A DNA stretch of 64,000 nucleotides from positions 305,924-369,923 of the forward strand of contig CAJNOJ010000089.1 of NCBI GenBank assembly GCA_905250025.1, read 5' to 3'. The stretch is from Adineta ricciae. Taxonomy: Eukaryota; Rotifera; Eurotatoria; Adinetida; Adinetidae. Under the pieces are notes generated by a model. The model saw nothing but the letters and a program-made list of their open reading frames with translations. It ran no database searches and was not told where the DNA came from. Of this stretch, positions 11,409 to 21,505 are shown piece after piece. The translations under genes were made by a program, and so were the position numbers. The first letter of the stretch is position 1. Every line of letters begins with the position of its first letter.

Positions 11409-13491
11409 ATGACTGACAAACGTGGAACAAACTCAAATAAAACTTTCAATTCCAAAAGAAAGAAATTAGAAAGTAAATCTTCATTTAAATTGATCTCATT
11501 TATTAGCCAATATTTCAGAAACAAAGGACAAAACATCGTTTGAGAATTTGTCAAATGAAATTCTCTATGAAATTCTCGACTATATTGATGGTTATACAAT
11601 ATATAAAGCATTTTCAAATTTAAATATTCGTTTTCAAACACTGATCAATTCTCCGATACTCCGTCTCAAAATCTCATTGGATAAACTATCGCAGACGAAA
11701 TTTTATGTTTATCGAAATCAAGTTATTCTTCCTAATAAACATCGAATTATTTCACTTCATTTACAAAATTTCAACATCGTAGAAACATTTTTTCAATCTT
11801 GTTACATCGATTCCTCGTACGATCGTCTTGAATCACTTGAACTTTTTGAGATTTCATCATCAAGATGTCTTTCGATTCTTCCTATTTTACAATTATTACC
11901 TCGTCTCGCGAAATTAGCCATGGAATTTGCCGACTCGAACTATATGTATCTTGGTGATATATATTCAACTATTTTACGTTTACGGTCTTTGAAATATTTC
12001 TTTATCTCATCTGATACATATCGACTAAATACTTTGGCACCTTTTCTTAACAATGAAGCGTTTTCTAAGATTGAAACGTTAATCATAGATCATTATTGCA
12101 CCATCGATGGACTTATTTCTATTCTTCATTATACTAGACGATTAAAATGATTAACTTGTTTCCATCTGTTCGAATCAACACCGGATGAAGGCAAAAATGC
12201 AATGTCAATAGATGTACCTTACTTGATGTATGTTGATATCGCTGAATGCTGTATTAGATTCGACAGTTTAGAAATTCTTCTAAAACAAATCGGCTCTCAA
12301 TTAAAATCGTTAGACATTTGGAATTATTCGTATTTATATCATCATAATTATCCCAATCAATGGGAAAAATTAATTTCACAACATATGCCACATTTACGCA
12401 CGTGTAACGTCCATTGGCCAATGATTATCTACAGTGATCTTGNCTTGATGTATGTTGATATCGCTGAATGCTGTATTAGATTCGATAGTTTACAAATTCT
12501 TCTAAAACAAATCGGCTCTCAATTAAAATCGTTAGACATTTGGAATTATTCGTATTTATATCATCATAATTATCCCAATCAATGGGAAAAATTAATTTCA
12601 CAACATATGCCACATTTACGCACGTGTAACGTCCATTGGCCAATGATTATCTACAGTGATCTTGGCGATCTTCGTTCATGTACGTTTGTTCATCAGTTTA
12701 ATTCACCGTTTTGGCTCGAACATAACTGGAATATCGCGATTGAAATTGAATTCCAAAGAGCCTTTTATCGAATTAGTCCAAAGAAAAATTTTGACAGATT
12801 AGATAATGAAAGTTTGAATATTATTACACATCCACATGAAAACCATAATTATCATTGGATAAACTCAATGATTAGTGTCAATCACCAAACTACCAACGAT
12901 TTGTCTTCAAAAGCTTCTTCCTCTGTTAAATTATTAATAATCAATGAACAGAAACTCACATTGTCTCGATCGATAGTCAGCGATCTATTTCCTGTTTTAA
13001 ATGCGATACATATACGAAGTTTACACCTTATTTGGTCCAATTTATTGATTAGTGAGTTTGTCGAACTTCTAAATCATTTACCAAATCTGAATTCGTTGGC
13101 ATGGTTTTCCTCACTCAATGTTGTTTCGAGTTCTTTATCTACAAACGATGAGGAAAATCTTCGCTTATTTTCGATCAGTAACACTATTACACAAGTGTCA
13201 TTACAAATCAATTTTGAACAAATACAATTTCTTATTAGACTTTGTCCTCGAATGGAAAAACTTGAAGTACATGGTGTAAAAAATAACGATCTTGGAAAAT
13301 TCCTACGCTTTATTTTGATGGAAACGAGAACAAGTCTTCTTCATCTTCATTTACTGTATCTTACTATCATTGACATCAATGATGAAACAGTTCACAATCT
13401 ACAAACATTGATCTATTCGGAAGATTTACTTTCGAATTATACCATCAAATACCGAGGCAATCATGTTGCTTTGGAACGGAAAATTCAATGA
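11409..13491 (+). pseudogene. F-box/LRR-like protein with in-frame TGA
   Basis: Exon 1 is 11409-11472 (starts MTDKRGTNSNK). A 46-bp phase-1 intron (gtaaat...tttcag) joins it to exon 2 from 11519, giving TKDKTSFENLSNEILYEILDY, the F-box used in many bdelloid F-box proteins. The rest (to residue ~600) is leucine-rich and degenerate, as in FBXO/FBXL substrate receptors, which bring targets to an SCF ubiquitin ligase. Two anomalies: a TGA at 12148-12150 with the same frame continuing on both sides (RRLK, stop, LTCFHLFES), and a 221-bp assembly duplication around N 12443. The remaining frame is open to the TGA at 13489-13491. It could be a fresh nonsense allele or a sequence error, because everything else is intact. 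A second copy of the 3' half lies at 14676. Confidence 0.75.
12222..12664. repeat. 221-bp direct repeat separated by one N (assembly overlap)
   Basis: 12222-12442 and 12444-12664 differ at about two positions (gac/gat, gaa/caa). Collapsing them leaves the F-box frame continuous. Confidence 0.85.
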
Positions 13492-13980
13492 TTTTCATGT
13501 TTTGTACTGTAACTGACTTTCTCCTGTACGCAATCTTAAATGAAGCAATATATTCCAATTGTCGAAGACACGTTGAATTGTATCCAGTGAAAGCACCTAG
13601 GCCGCACAATCTATATCATCAAAGAGTGGTATTTCAAATAAGTGTCTACTTATGAGAATTCTCATAAAAGTTCTTTGATGTTTTTTCTTCAGTGAACGTA
13701 AGTACTCAATTAAGCAATGCACAGAGATGTCCGAAGATTTGCTCTTCTCAGGAACGATAAAGAAACAATGCTTTTTATGTCATACTGGTACACATAAATC
13801 CGTCAATATGCAATGGAATGAATACTTTTCAGTTCGGTTCTTAACTTTTTGCTTAGCACAAACTAATATAAAGCATGTGATGTCAATACACGAAGCAAAG
13901 CATCAAGGTGAAAACGATGTCCAAGAGGAAATATCATTTTTGAAGATATTGACGTCTCCAGAAAACGAAAGGCTCAAATA
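13492..13980. other. Intergenic, duplicated at 15624-16065
   Basis: Convergent spacer between the F-box gene and the minus-strand 7TM fragment. A small open stretch at 13727-13987 has no recognisable product, and the second copy does not preserve it. Probably 3' UTRs. Confidence 0.5.
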
Positions 13981-14674
13981 TCATTGATATGCTTGACGTC
14001 GCCATTTCTTCAAAGAAGTTTTGAAAGTTTTCATATAAAGCTCTGAAGGTGCCACAAAGATCAGAAAGACAAGAATTGATGGCATAAACGATATAAAATA
14101 AGCACTTAGATATAACCATAAGTATTCCGATGTGTTCACACAACCAGAAAGTAATGAAATCGCTAAACGTGGGATTGATAAACAAAGTAAGATAACTGGA
14201 CTGATGATCAATTGTTTATGTTCTTTGAATTGTGTACGGATATGTACTTTGACACTTTGATGGTTCTGTGCTTTGGATCGTTGTCGCGCAACTCCAAAAA
14301 TAATGAACAGAGCTGAGAAAAGATTAGCAACAAATGGACCAACAAGGTGAACAAACAGAATAGTTGTATTGTAATTTTGAATAGAACGAGAATAACTGGT
14401 GACACACCAAACATATCGTCTTGTTTTGACCACTTCTGTTTCATTTTTTGAAATCTCGTATGAGAATACATTTCGGTAGATGAATTCGTGTAGAAGAGTA
14501 AACAGAACACAAACTGGTAAAATGCAAATGATCCATCTCGCAGCAGTTCTACTCGTCTGTTTATTGAATTTAACTCCTTTGTAAACATGAAATGCTCGTT
14601 CAATAGCCACACAAGCATTCAGCCAACCATCAAAATAGAGAAGTAGCTTGAGAAAAGGCTCGATTACTTTACAG
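13981..14674 (-). pseudogene. 3' part of the NHL-linked 7TM receptor (TM3 to C-terminus)
   Basis: Encodes ~230 residues from the end of TM2/loop (CKVIEPFLKLL) through TM3 (WLNACVAIERAFHVYKG), TM4 (ARWIICILPVCVLFTLLHE), TM5, TM6 (ISPVILLCLSIPRLAISLL) and TM7 (FISFMPSILVFLIFVAPSELY), ending in KKWRRQAYQ and a stop at 13981-13983. It is nearly identical to 34599-35292. The 5' part is missing at the N at 14675, where the sequence switches to a plus-strand F-box gene, so any frame through the N is chimeric. No ectodomain is present here. Confidence 0.8.
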
Positions 14675-14675
14675 N
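14675..14675. other. Assembly gap (single N) joining 7TM and F-box copies
   Basis: Left: minus-strand 7TM. Right: the middle of an F-box gene matching 12544 onward. The join is unlikely to be natural. Confidence 0.8.
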
Positions 14676-15623
14676 AATTATTCGTATTTATATCATCATA
14701 ATTATCCCAATCAATGGGAAAAATTAATTTCACAACATATGCCACATTTACGCACGTGTAACGTCCATTGGCCAATGATTATCTACAGTGATCTTGACGA
14801 TCTTCGTTCATATACGTTTGTTCATCAATTTAATTCACCGTTTTGGCTCGAACATAACTGGAATATCGCGATTGAAATTGAATTTCAAAGAGCCTTTTAT
14901 CGAATTAGTCCAAAGAAAAACTTTCACAGATTAAATAATGAAAGTTTGAATATTATTACACATCCACATGAAAACCATAATTATCATTGGATAAACTCGA
15001 TGATTAGTGTCGATCAACAAACTACCAACGATTTGTCTTCAAAAGTTTCTTCCTCTGTTAAATTATTAATAATCAATGAACAGAAACTCACGTTGTCTCG
15101 ATCGATAGTCAGCGATCTATTTCCTGTTTTAAATGCGATACATATACGAAGTTTACACCTGATTTGGTCGAATTTATTGATTAGTGATTTTGTCGAACTT
15201 CTAAATCATTTACCAAATCTGAATTCGTTGGCATGGTTTTCTTCACTCAATGTTGTTTCGAGTTCTTTATCTACAAACGACGAGGAAAATCTTCGATTAT
15301 TTTCGATCAGTAACACTATTACACAAGTGTCGTTACAAATCAATTTTGAACAAATACAATTTCTTATTAGACTTTGCCCTCGGATGGAAAAACTTGAAGT
15401 ACATGGCGTAAAAAATGATGATCTCGGAAAACTCCTACGCTTTATTTTAATGGAAACGAGAACAAGTCTTCTTCATCTTCATTTACTGTATCTTACTATC
15501 ATTGACATCAATGATGAAATAGTTCACAATTTACAAACATTGATCGATTCCGAAGATTTACTTTCGGATTATACCATCAAATATCGAGGCAATCATGTTG
15601 CTTTGGAACGGAAAATTCAATGA
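14676..15623 (+). pseudogene. 3' half of F-box/LRR-like gene (copy 2)
   Basis: Begins at the N, in the codons for NYSYLYHHNYPNQWEK, and runs open for ~315 codons to the same stop as the first copy (15621-15623). It is about 97% like 12544-13491, with mainly silent or conservative changes (for example DLDDLRSYTF against DLGDLRSCTF). The F-box half is missing, probably because the contig starts here. Within the segment there is no stop, so the complete allele may be functional elsewhere. Confidence 0.8.
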
Positions 15624-16065
15624 TTTTCATATTTTGTACTGTAACTGACTTTCTCCTGTACGCGGTCTTAAATGAAGCAGTATATTCCAATTCTAGAATT
15701 CACGTTGAATTATATCCAGTGAAAGCGCCTAGGCCGCATAATCTATATCATCAAAGAGCGGTATTTCAAATAAGTGTCTACTGATGAGAATTTTCATAAA
15801 AGTTCTTTGATGTTTTTTCTTCAGTGAACGTAAGTACTCAATTAAGAACTGCACAGAGATATTCGAAGATTTGCTCTTCTCAGGAACGATAAAGAAACAA
15901 TGCTTTTTATGTCATACTGGTACACATAAATCGTCAATATACAATGGGATGAATACTTTTCAGTTCCGTTCTTAACTTTTTGCTTAGCACAAACTAATAT
16001 AAAGCATGTGATGTCAATACACGAAGCAAAGCATCAAGGTGAAAACGATGTCGAAGAGGAAATAT
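15624..16065. other. Intergenic, copy of 13492-13980
   Basis: Same convergent spacer as in the first block, with short deletions. No gene. Confidence 0.5.
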
Positions 16066-16218
16066 CATTGATGTGCTTGACGTCGCCATTGCTTCAAAGA
16101 AGTTTTGAAAGTTTTCATATAAAGCTCTGAAGGTGCCACAAAGATCAGAAAGATAAGAATTGATGGCATAAACGATATAAAATAAGCACTTAGATATAGC
16201 CATAAATACTCCGACGTG
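16066..16218 (-). pseudogene. C-terminal scrap of the NHL-linked 7TM receptor
   Basis: About 150 bp matching the last ~50 codons of the 7TM gene (TM7 and tail), one of three copies of this 3' end in the window. Similarity stops abruptly at about 16218, where unrelated DNA begins. Confidence 0.7.
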
Positions 16219-17266
16219 GGTAAAGGAGCAAAATCTTATGAATGGGATCGATAGAGCTTATCGTATTGTATCTGGAAGGATTGTTGAAATGGCAGTGGAA
16301 AGTGAAGAAATGAATCCGTTCGTGTTTTCCTCTAATTTTCATGTTTTTCAATATTTTTTTTTGTAATTTGTTGCATATTTTATGAACACGGAAGAATATT
16401 TCCGGACATACTTTTTTGGAATAGATGTAGATCATCAAGTTCTACTTGGAACAAATGAAAACAGAGTTGTAATGCACTCCTGTGTGAATCCGTTCAAGAA
16501 AAGGTCGAATCAGTGTCCAAGATATCCTACATACTTGTCTTTGATTAATTCATCGTTCAACAGAACCGAGAATAAATTCTTTTATGTAGATATGAAAATA
16601 TTTCACATATTACATAATCTTCATAGAGGAGAATTCTGTATGTGAATTTAAAAAAGTATTTCAGATATATTATTTGTTCCAATTCAGAAGTATTTTTCTA
16701 TATCGAAATCTTAAGTAATACTCTTCGTACCAACGAATTTCATAGATCAAAATCATTCCGACGCGCATTCTTATATTTTCCTCTAATACTTTCTGTAGTC
16801 GATCGTGATATTTTGTGATATCGACTCTGCAATTTGTTTTCTGAATAAATAGAATATGAAAATATTATTATGATCAATAACAAAATAAATCTGTTATCTC
16901 TTCACTTCTTTTTGAAAAACATCACTTTTTCTATCATAGCATAAAAATATTAAGAAAAGAAAACTAAGGAGAATCAATATTGGGATGGCGTATGAGAACA
17001 ATTCGATTAGGGCTCTTCTCACAAATAAAATTGTTTTAATAATATGTGTAATAGGTTCTTTATTTGAGAAATTCAAATTTATCATAATATACTGACCAAT
17101 GAAAAGTAATGCGCATGTAACTCTAGATTTTAATATTCTGTATATAACTCGTCAACGCCGTCTTCATTCTTCGGATACGAAAATGTTACTTAAAATTAAT
17201 TGAAGATTATGTATTTTTATCGAGAATAAAAAAAGATAGGAAATGTTACAAAGTGGAAATAGTTGT
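16219..17266. other. No confident gene
   Basis: Holds an 87-codon open stretch at 16382-16645 (+) and a 63-codon minus-strand stretch at 16894-17085 with one predicted membrane helix. Neither has a recognised family or clear splice partners. The last ~100 bp is probably 3' UTR of the RNF213-like gene. Confidence 0.4.
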
Positions 17267-20200
17267 TTATGTTATACGCTTTTTCGCTTTGCTTCCTGAT
17301 GGTTGAATAACTTTGACTTGCGTATTAACATTCTTTCCTTGGGAATTCATCCACGACGTTACTTTTGATGTCGATGACTCAGCACTTTTAAATTCTTTCT
17401 TTTGAATATCTAAAAATTGTTGATTGTCAACTTCTGGTGGATTTTGTTTTGCTTCAAGTCCTTTTAGAATAACGAAAGTATGACATAGCTGAATTGCTTC
17501 ATCTAAGTCAAATGTATTAATATCTGCATCGGTAATATGATCAGTCCATAAATCTTTTCTTTCCAGATAACATTGTAATGGTACTTCCGTATCTACATTA
17601 ACATTCGAAAGAACACGAACCATCATTCGTTTTAGTATACCAATCCAACAATCAATATTCGCGAGAGATATAGCGATATTTTTGTGACCGAAAGTTGCCG
17701 CAATAAATTTTTCAATGAGTTGTGTTCGTTCTGCAACTGAAAATGCATCTTCGCACCACGCGTGTTTAACATACTTGCGTAAAACTTGATCAAATACACA
17801 TTCTTCTAATAATTCATATAAATCAATAAGATACGTCAAACGAATAGTCGAAAACGGTCGCTTTTGACGAACATTTTCATTGAGATAACTCTGCCAACGA
17901 ATGTTTTTTTCAACGAATGTTTGAATTGTTGGTATTTCCATATCTGAATCGATACTTGTATCTCTCAAATAAGTAAAAACACAATCGAGAGAACCAAGAT
18001 AATTCACAATGTCATCATTGTCCATTCCTTTCAAAAGACCTTGAAGCTTTTTTCTTTCGTTCGATTCGATTGTTTCTTGTTTCACACGCCTTCGAACATC
18101 AGTAATCAATGACGTATTTACAGCATAAAGTTCAAATTGATAATTAAGATATTGTAATTTGTCAGTATCAATAATTGGTAGACTACTAATTTTATTTCGT
18201 AAAACTAATTCGATTTCATCATAATCATAAATTATATCTCGACTTTTTCCGTATTCATAATTAATCATCAAGCAATCAGTGACTAACTGTTGACTGATTT
18301 TTCTCGCATCAATTTCAAATAAATGCTCTGGCCGAACCGATTGAACTGCTACAACATATTCTTTCCGTCGGGTTCCTAATGGATCAGTTCCAATTGTATT
18401 ATGAAAATAATTGACAACTTCATTTTGTAATTGACCAATTGTTTTTAAACACGCTGCCAGTAGAATGCTTGTTGCATCGTTGGATTCACTTAGTAGAACA
18501 ACAGCAATCATTGTATTCTTAGCAAAATTTTCTTTCGAATGCAGATGTTTAATTTGAACTGTTTGACAATCAAGCCGAACTTCTTTTAAATTGAGTTCAT
18601 ACCAAGCGTCAAGAAATGATTCGTAAAGTTTGCGAGTTGTTTCACAATCAGGTTCATTTGTTAAATAATATTCAATTGTTGTTGTCGCTGCATCATTTCG
18701 TTTAAGGCGATGATTAAATTTATGAATCAGGAAATTCGTGAATTTGACAATAGGATACAAATGTTGAATGTTTTCATAGGTCGATAATCGTTGCATTAAG
18801 AATGTTGTTATTGGGTAAATCTTTTCACTGTTTGGTATTGATTGTAATTTAGTGAGAAATTTTTCAATCGGATCTGTCTTATAAATATTGGTTACGTTGA
18901 AAAATTTCAAAAGAGAATATTTTGTTTCGTTCTCAAAGAGTTCATCGACAAAATATTCCAACCGGAATTTGTCGTTTTGTTTTTGAACATACTCAGCGAA
19001 TGATCGTTTGTAATCATTTATTTTAGTTGGTATTGAATCAATATGAGCGAAAATGAGTCGTTCTTCAATGAATTTTTCAAATTTGATTACTTCTTGATTT
19101 TGATTAAGTACACCTTTCAAGAGAAATGTTTTGTCAACCATATGATCAATCAAACTGAACAGCCATGCATGGCAATTTTCAATACCTTCGCATTGTTCTC
19201 CAATTAGATCATAATCTTTCTCAAAGTGTTTTTGAAAATACTCCCGATTCGGCATTTTACTCGAGTTTGTTACAAATTCGACGTCATGTAGAAAAAGTAG
19301 AATGGCATGAGTGAACATGTGCAAAAATCGAAACGAGATCGAGCGATTGAGATGTTCAGGTTTTTCACCGATGCTGCTTTCCTCGACTTTCGTTATACTG
19401 TAATATCCAAACTGATTTTTTTCATTATACTTCTTCATATGATCATCGATGAACTGAAAACCAACAGCGATAGGCATTGCAATTTGTGGAGGTTCGCGAA
19501 CAATGAGTTTATTGTAGGTTGCTGCGCCAATGTCCTTTTTACATAACGGGCATTTACTTTGAGAGGCTGGACGACCGCAACCTTCGAAATAAAATGTCCA
19601 AGAACAATCTTTTGAGCATCTATAGACGAACTTAGCGTCGGCATAGATTTCACCTCTTTCTAAACGTTCTTTCACTCGTGCTTTTACATCAAGCATCTGT
19701 TTAATAGCAGGATCTGCTGGCAAAAGACCTGGTAAACATACGGAAGATTGTAAATGTTGGGAACAATCTTTAAACATTTGACAATTACTATCGAACAATA
19801 ACGACCCAATATAGGTGATGTAGTTAAGTGATTTCAATGATATCAGATAAGCAACAATATTTAAAACAACTAAACGTTGATGAACTTCGATAATCTTCAT
19901 GTTTGGCTGAAGTCGAAAATAAGAAGTTTCAGTAAAGTTTTGACATAAAGAGACGAGTAGCTTATGACCAATTCTATCAAAACTTATTTGCAATAATTGA
20001 CTAACGTCAAGTTTAAATAAGTGAATCCATTTCTCATCTGTTGGTTTAGTATGGGTTGTATAAAAACATGAATAATAATGAATAAACCAAACGAGAAAAC
20101 AGTAAGATAATGTCTGATTCGTTTTACAATCGCCAATTAATTGTCGCAAACAGTCCAGATTGGGTCTGTTTGTAAGTGTATTACTAATACGTTGAAAGTC

Positions 20201-21505
20201 ATCGTGAAACACAACAAATGGCGTTGGTAAAATGAGACTATGTCGGATGTCATTCATTTGTTGGTCGTGTGGTTTGTCAAGTATTGTTCGAATCCAAACA
20301 ACATTACGATTAGTGAATATCTCTCGTAATTGATCAAGATTAATATTTGACAGTTCACAGATTTGTTTAATCACAAATAGTTTAAGTGTTGAAGAGAAAG
20401 ACGAGTCATGTCGAATGAGAAATTCATCTATTTTATTGATGAATTGTTCATTATATTGATTGTTTAAAGCAACAGCATATAATTCTACGTAAAATTTGAT
20501 CCAGGCGATCAGACCGATTGATGTTGAAGAATGATTCGATTGTTGATGTTGAAGCAGTTGTACATTTTCTTCAAATTGTTTGTAATTGTTCGCAAGAATT
20601 TCTTCAGGTGTACCACATTTATTTGCATGAAGTATTAGTTGCATATGAATATAATTCACCAGTAATCGTTCGATTTTATATGCGTTATCACTGTTCTTGT
20701 TCAAGCATTCATCAAGTATTTTGAACTGATCGATCTCTTCAATATGTCCATTGTTCAACACAATCGTTGAAAGTAAATGCACTTCTTCTTGATCGATGAA
20801 TGACAAAATCTTGGCTGAATATTGCCACAAATCATTTTCCGGTTGACTCAGCAATGTCAGTATTTCAGGATATTGTTCGATATTCTCCGGTAGCCAATTT
20901 TTGAAAAATTCCATTTCCAGTTTAAGTAATGCACGATGGCGATAAAGGACAACATCGTCTGTAAGTGACTCGTTTTGGGGAAATATATTAATTAAGTAAT
21001 CGATAAAACCATGAATATCGTGACAACTTGTAAATGTTGCATTAAATCCACCTAGACTACATGCATTCTCAAAAACAATTTTAGCTTCTTTAATTGGAAA
21101 TAAAGCCATTATACAACGTGCTAAACTAGCAAATGAACGTAGTTTTTCGAGATTGTTTACTGAATACGAGTTGAGTGATAGAACACTTTGTATAACTCGA
21201 TTGTAACAATTAACTAACTGTTCGATATTGTCGATATGATGAATAGTTGTTGGTAAAACGAGAAGTTCAATTAAGTTCATTAAATTCGTTTCTATCCAGG
21301 GATCACCTTGACATTCAAATGGAAAATCATTTTCATTGTTCATCGTTGCATTCGGTGGTATTAAAGCAAATGAAGCTGATTGCTCAATAAATACCAAAGT
21401 GTAATATTCCTTATGACCAGTAAGAGATTCGTTCCCCACGACATAGTTTTCAATTGATTGTTTATTGAAAATATCTGTAAAGAATTGTTCTTCAACAAGT
21501 TGCAT
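17267..21505 (-). CDS. RNF213-like exon 6, second part: E3 module with RZ finger
   Basis: 1,412 codons from an ATG two codons beyond the TAA and in the same frame. About 630 residues in comes the RZ finger, with FVYRCSKDCSWTFYFEGC then GRPASQSKCPLCKKDIG. Its cysteines and the G-C-G-R-P / K-C-P-x-C-x-x-x-I-G pattern match RNF213/ZNFX1 RZ domains. In RNF213 this finger is needed for RING-independent ubiquitin transfer to LPS. The remainder is helical, ending in a basic Ser/Lys tail. If translation starts at the ATG, this would be a separate RZ protein; the continuous frame upstream makes a broken single gene more likely. Confidence 0.8.
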   Translation of the reverse strand: MQLVEEQFFTDIFNKQSIENYVVGNESLTGHKEYYTLVFIEQSASFALIPPNATMNNENDFPFECQGDPWIETNLMNLIELLVLPTTIHHIDNIEQLVNCYNRVIQSVLSLNSYSVNNLEKLRSFASLARCIMALFPIKEAKIVFENACSLGGFNATFTSCHDIHGFIDYLINIFPQNESLTDDVVLYRHRALLKLEMEFFKNWLPENIEQYPEILTLLSQPENDLWQYSAKILSFIDQEEVHLLSTIVLNNGHIEEIDQFKILDECLNKNSDNAYKIERLLVNYIHMQLILHANKCGTPEEILANNYKQFEENVQLLQHQQSNHSSTSIGLIAWIKFYVELYAVALNNQYNEQFINKIDEFLIRHDSSFSSTLKLFVIKQICELSNINLDQLREIFTNRNVVWIRTILDKPHDQQMNDIRHSLILPTPFVVFHDDFQRISNTLTNRPNLDCLRQLIGDCKTNQTLSYCFLVWFIHYYSCFYTTHTKPTDEKWIHLFKLDVSQLLQISFDRIGHKLLVSLCQNFTETSYFRLQPNMKIIEVHQRLVVLNIVAYLISLKSLNYITYIGSLLFDSNCQMFKDCSQHLQSSVCLPGLLPADPAIKQMLDVKARVKERLERGEIYADAKFVYRCSKDCSWTFYFEGCGRPASQSKCPLCKKDIGAATYNKLIVREPPQIAMPIAVGFQFIDDHMKKYNEKNQFGYYSITKVEESSIGEKPEHLNRSISFRFLHMFTHAILLFLHDVEFVTNSSKMPNREYFQKHFEKDYDLIGEQCEGIENCHAWLFSLIDHMVDKTFLLKGVLNQNQEVIKFEKFIEERLIFAHIDSIPTKINDYKRSFAEYVQKQNDKFRLEYFVDELFENETKYSLLKFFNVTNIYKTDPIEKFLTKLQSIPNSEKIYPITTFLMQRLSTYENIQHLYPIVKFTNFLIHKFNHRLKRNDAATTTIEYYLTNEPDCETTRKLYESFLDAWYELNLKEVRLDCQTVQIKHLHSKENFAKNTMIAVVLLSESNDATSILLAACLKTIGQLQNEVVNYFHNTIGTDPLGTRRKEYVVAVQSVRPEHLFEIDARKISQQLVTDCLMINYEYGKSRDIIYDYDEIELVLRNKISSLPIIDTDKLQYLNYQFELYAVNTSLITDVRRRVKQETIESNERKKLQGLLKGMDNDDIVNYLGSLDCVFTYLRDTSIDSDMEIPTIQTFVEKNIRWQSYLNENVRQKRPFSTIRLTYLIDLYELLEECVFDQVLRKYVKHAWCEDAFSVAERTQLIEKFIAATFGHKNIAISLANIDCWIGILKRMMVRVLSNVNVDTEVPLQCYLERKDLWTDHITDADINTFDLDEAIQLCHTFVILKGLEAKQNPPEVDNQQFLDIQKKEFKSAESSTSKVTSWMNSQGKNVNTQVKVIQPSGSKAKKRIT

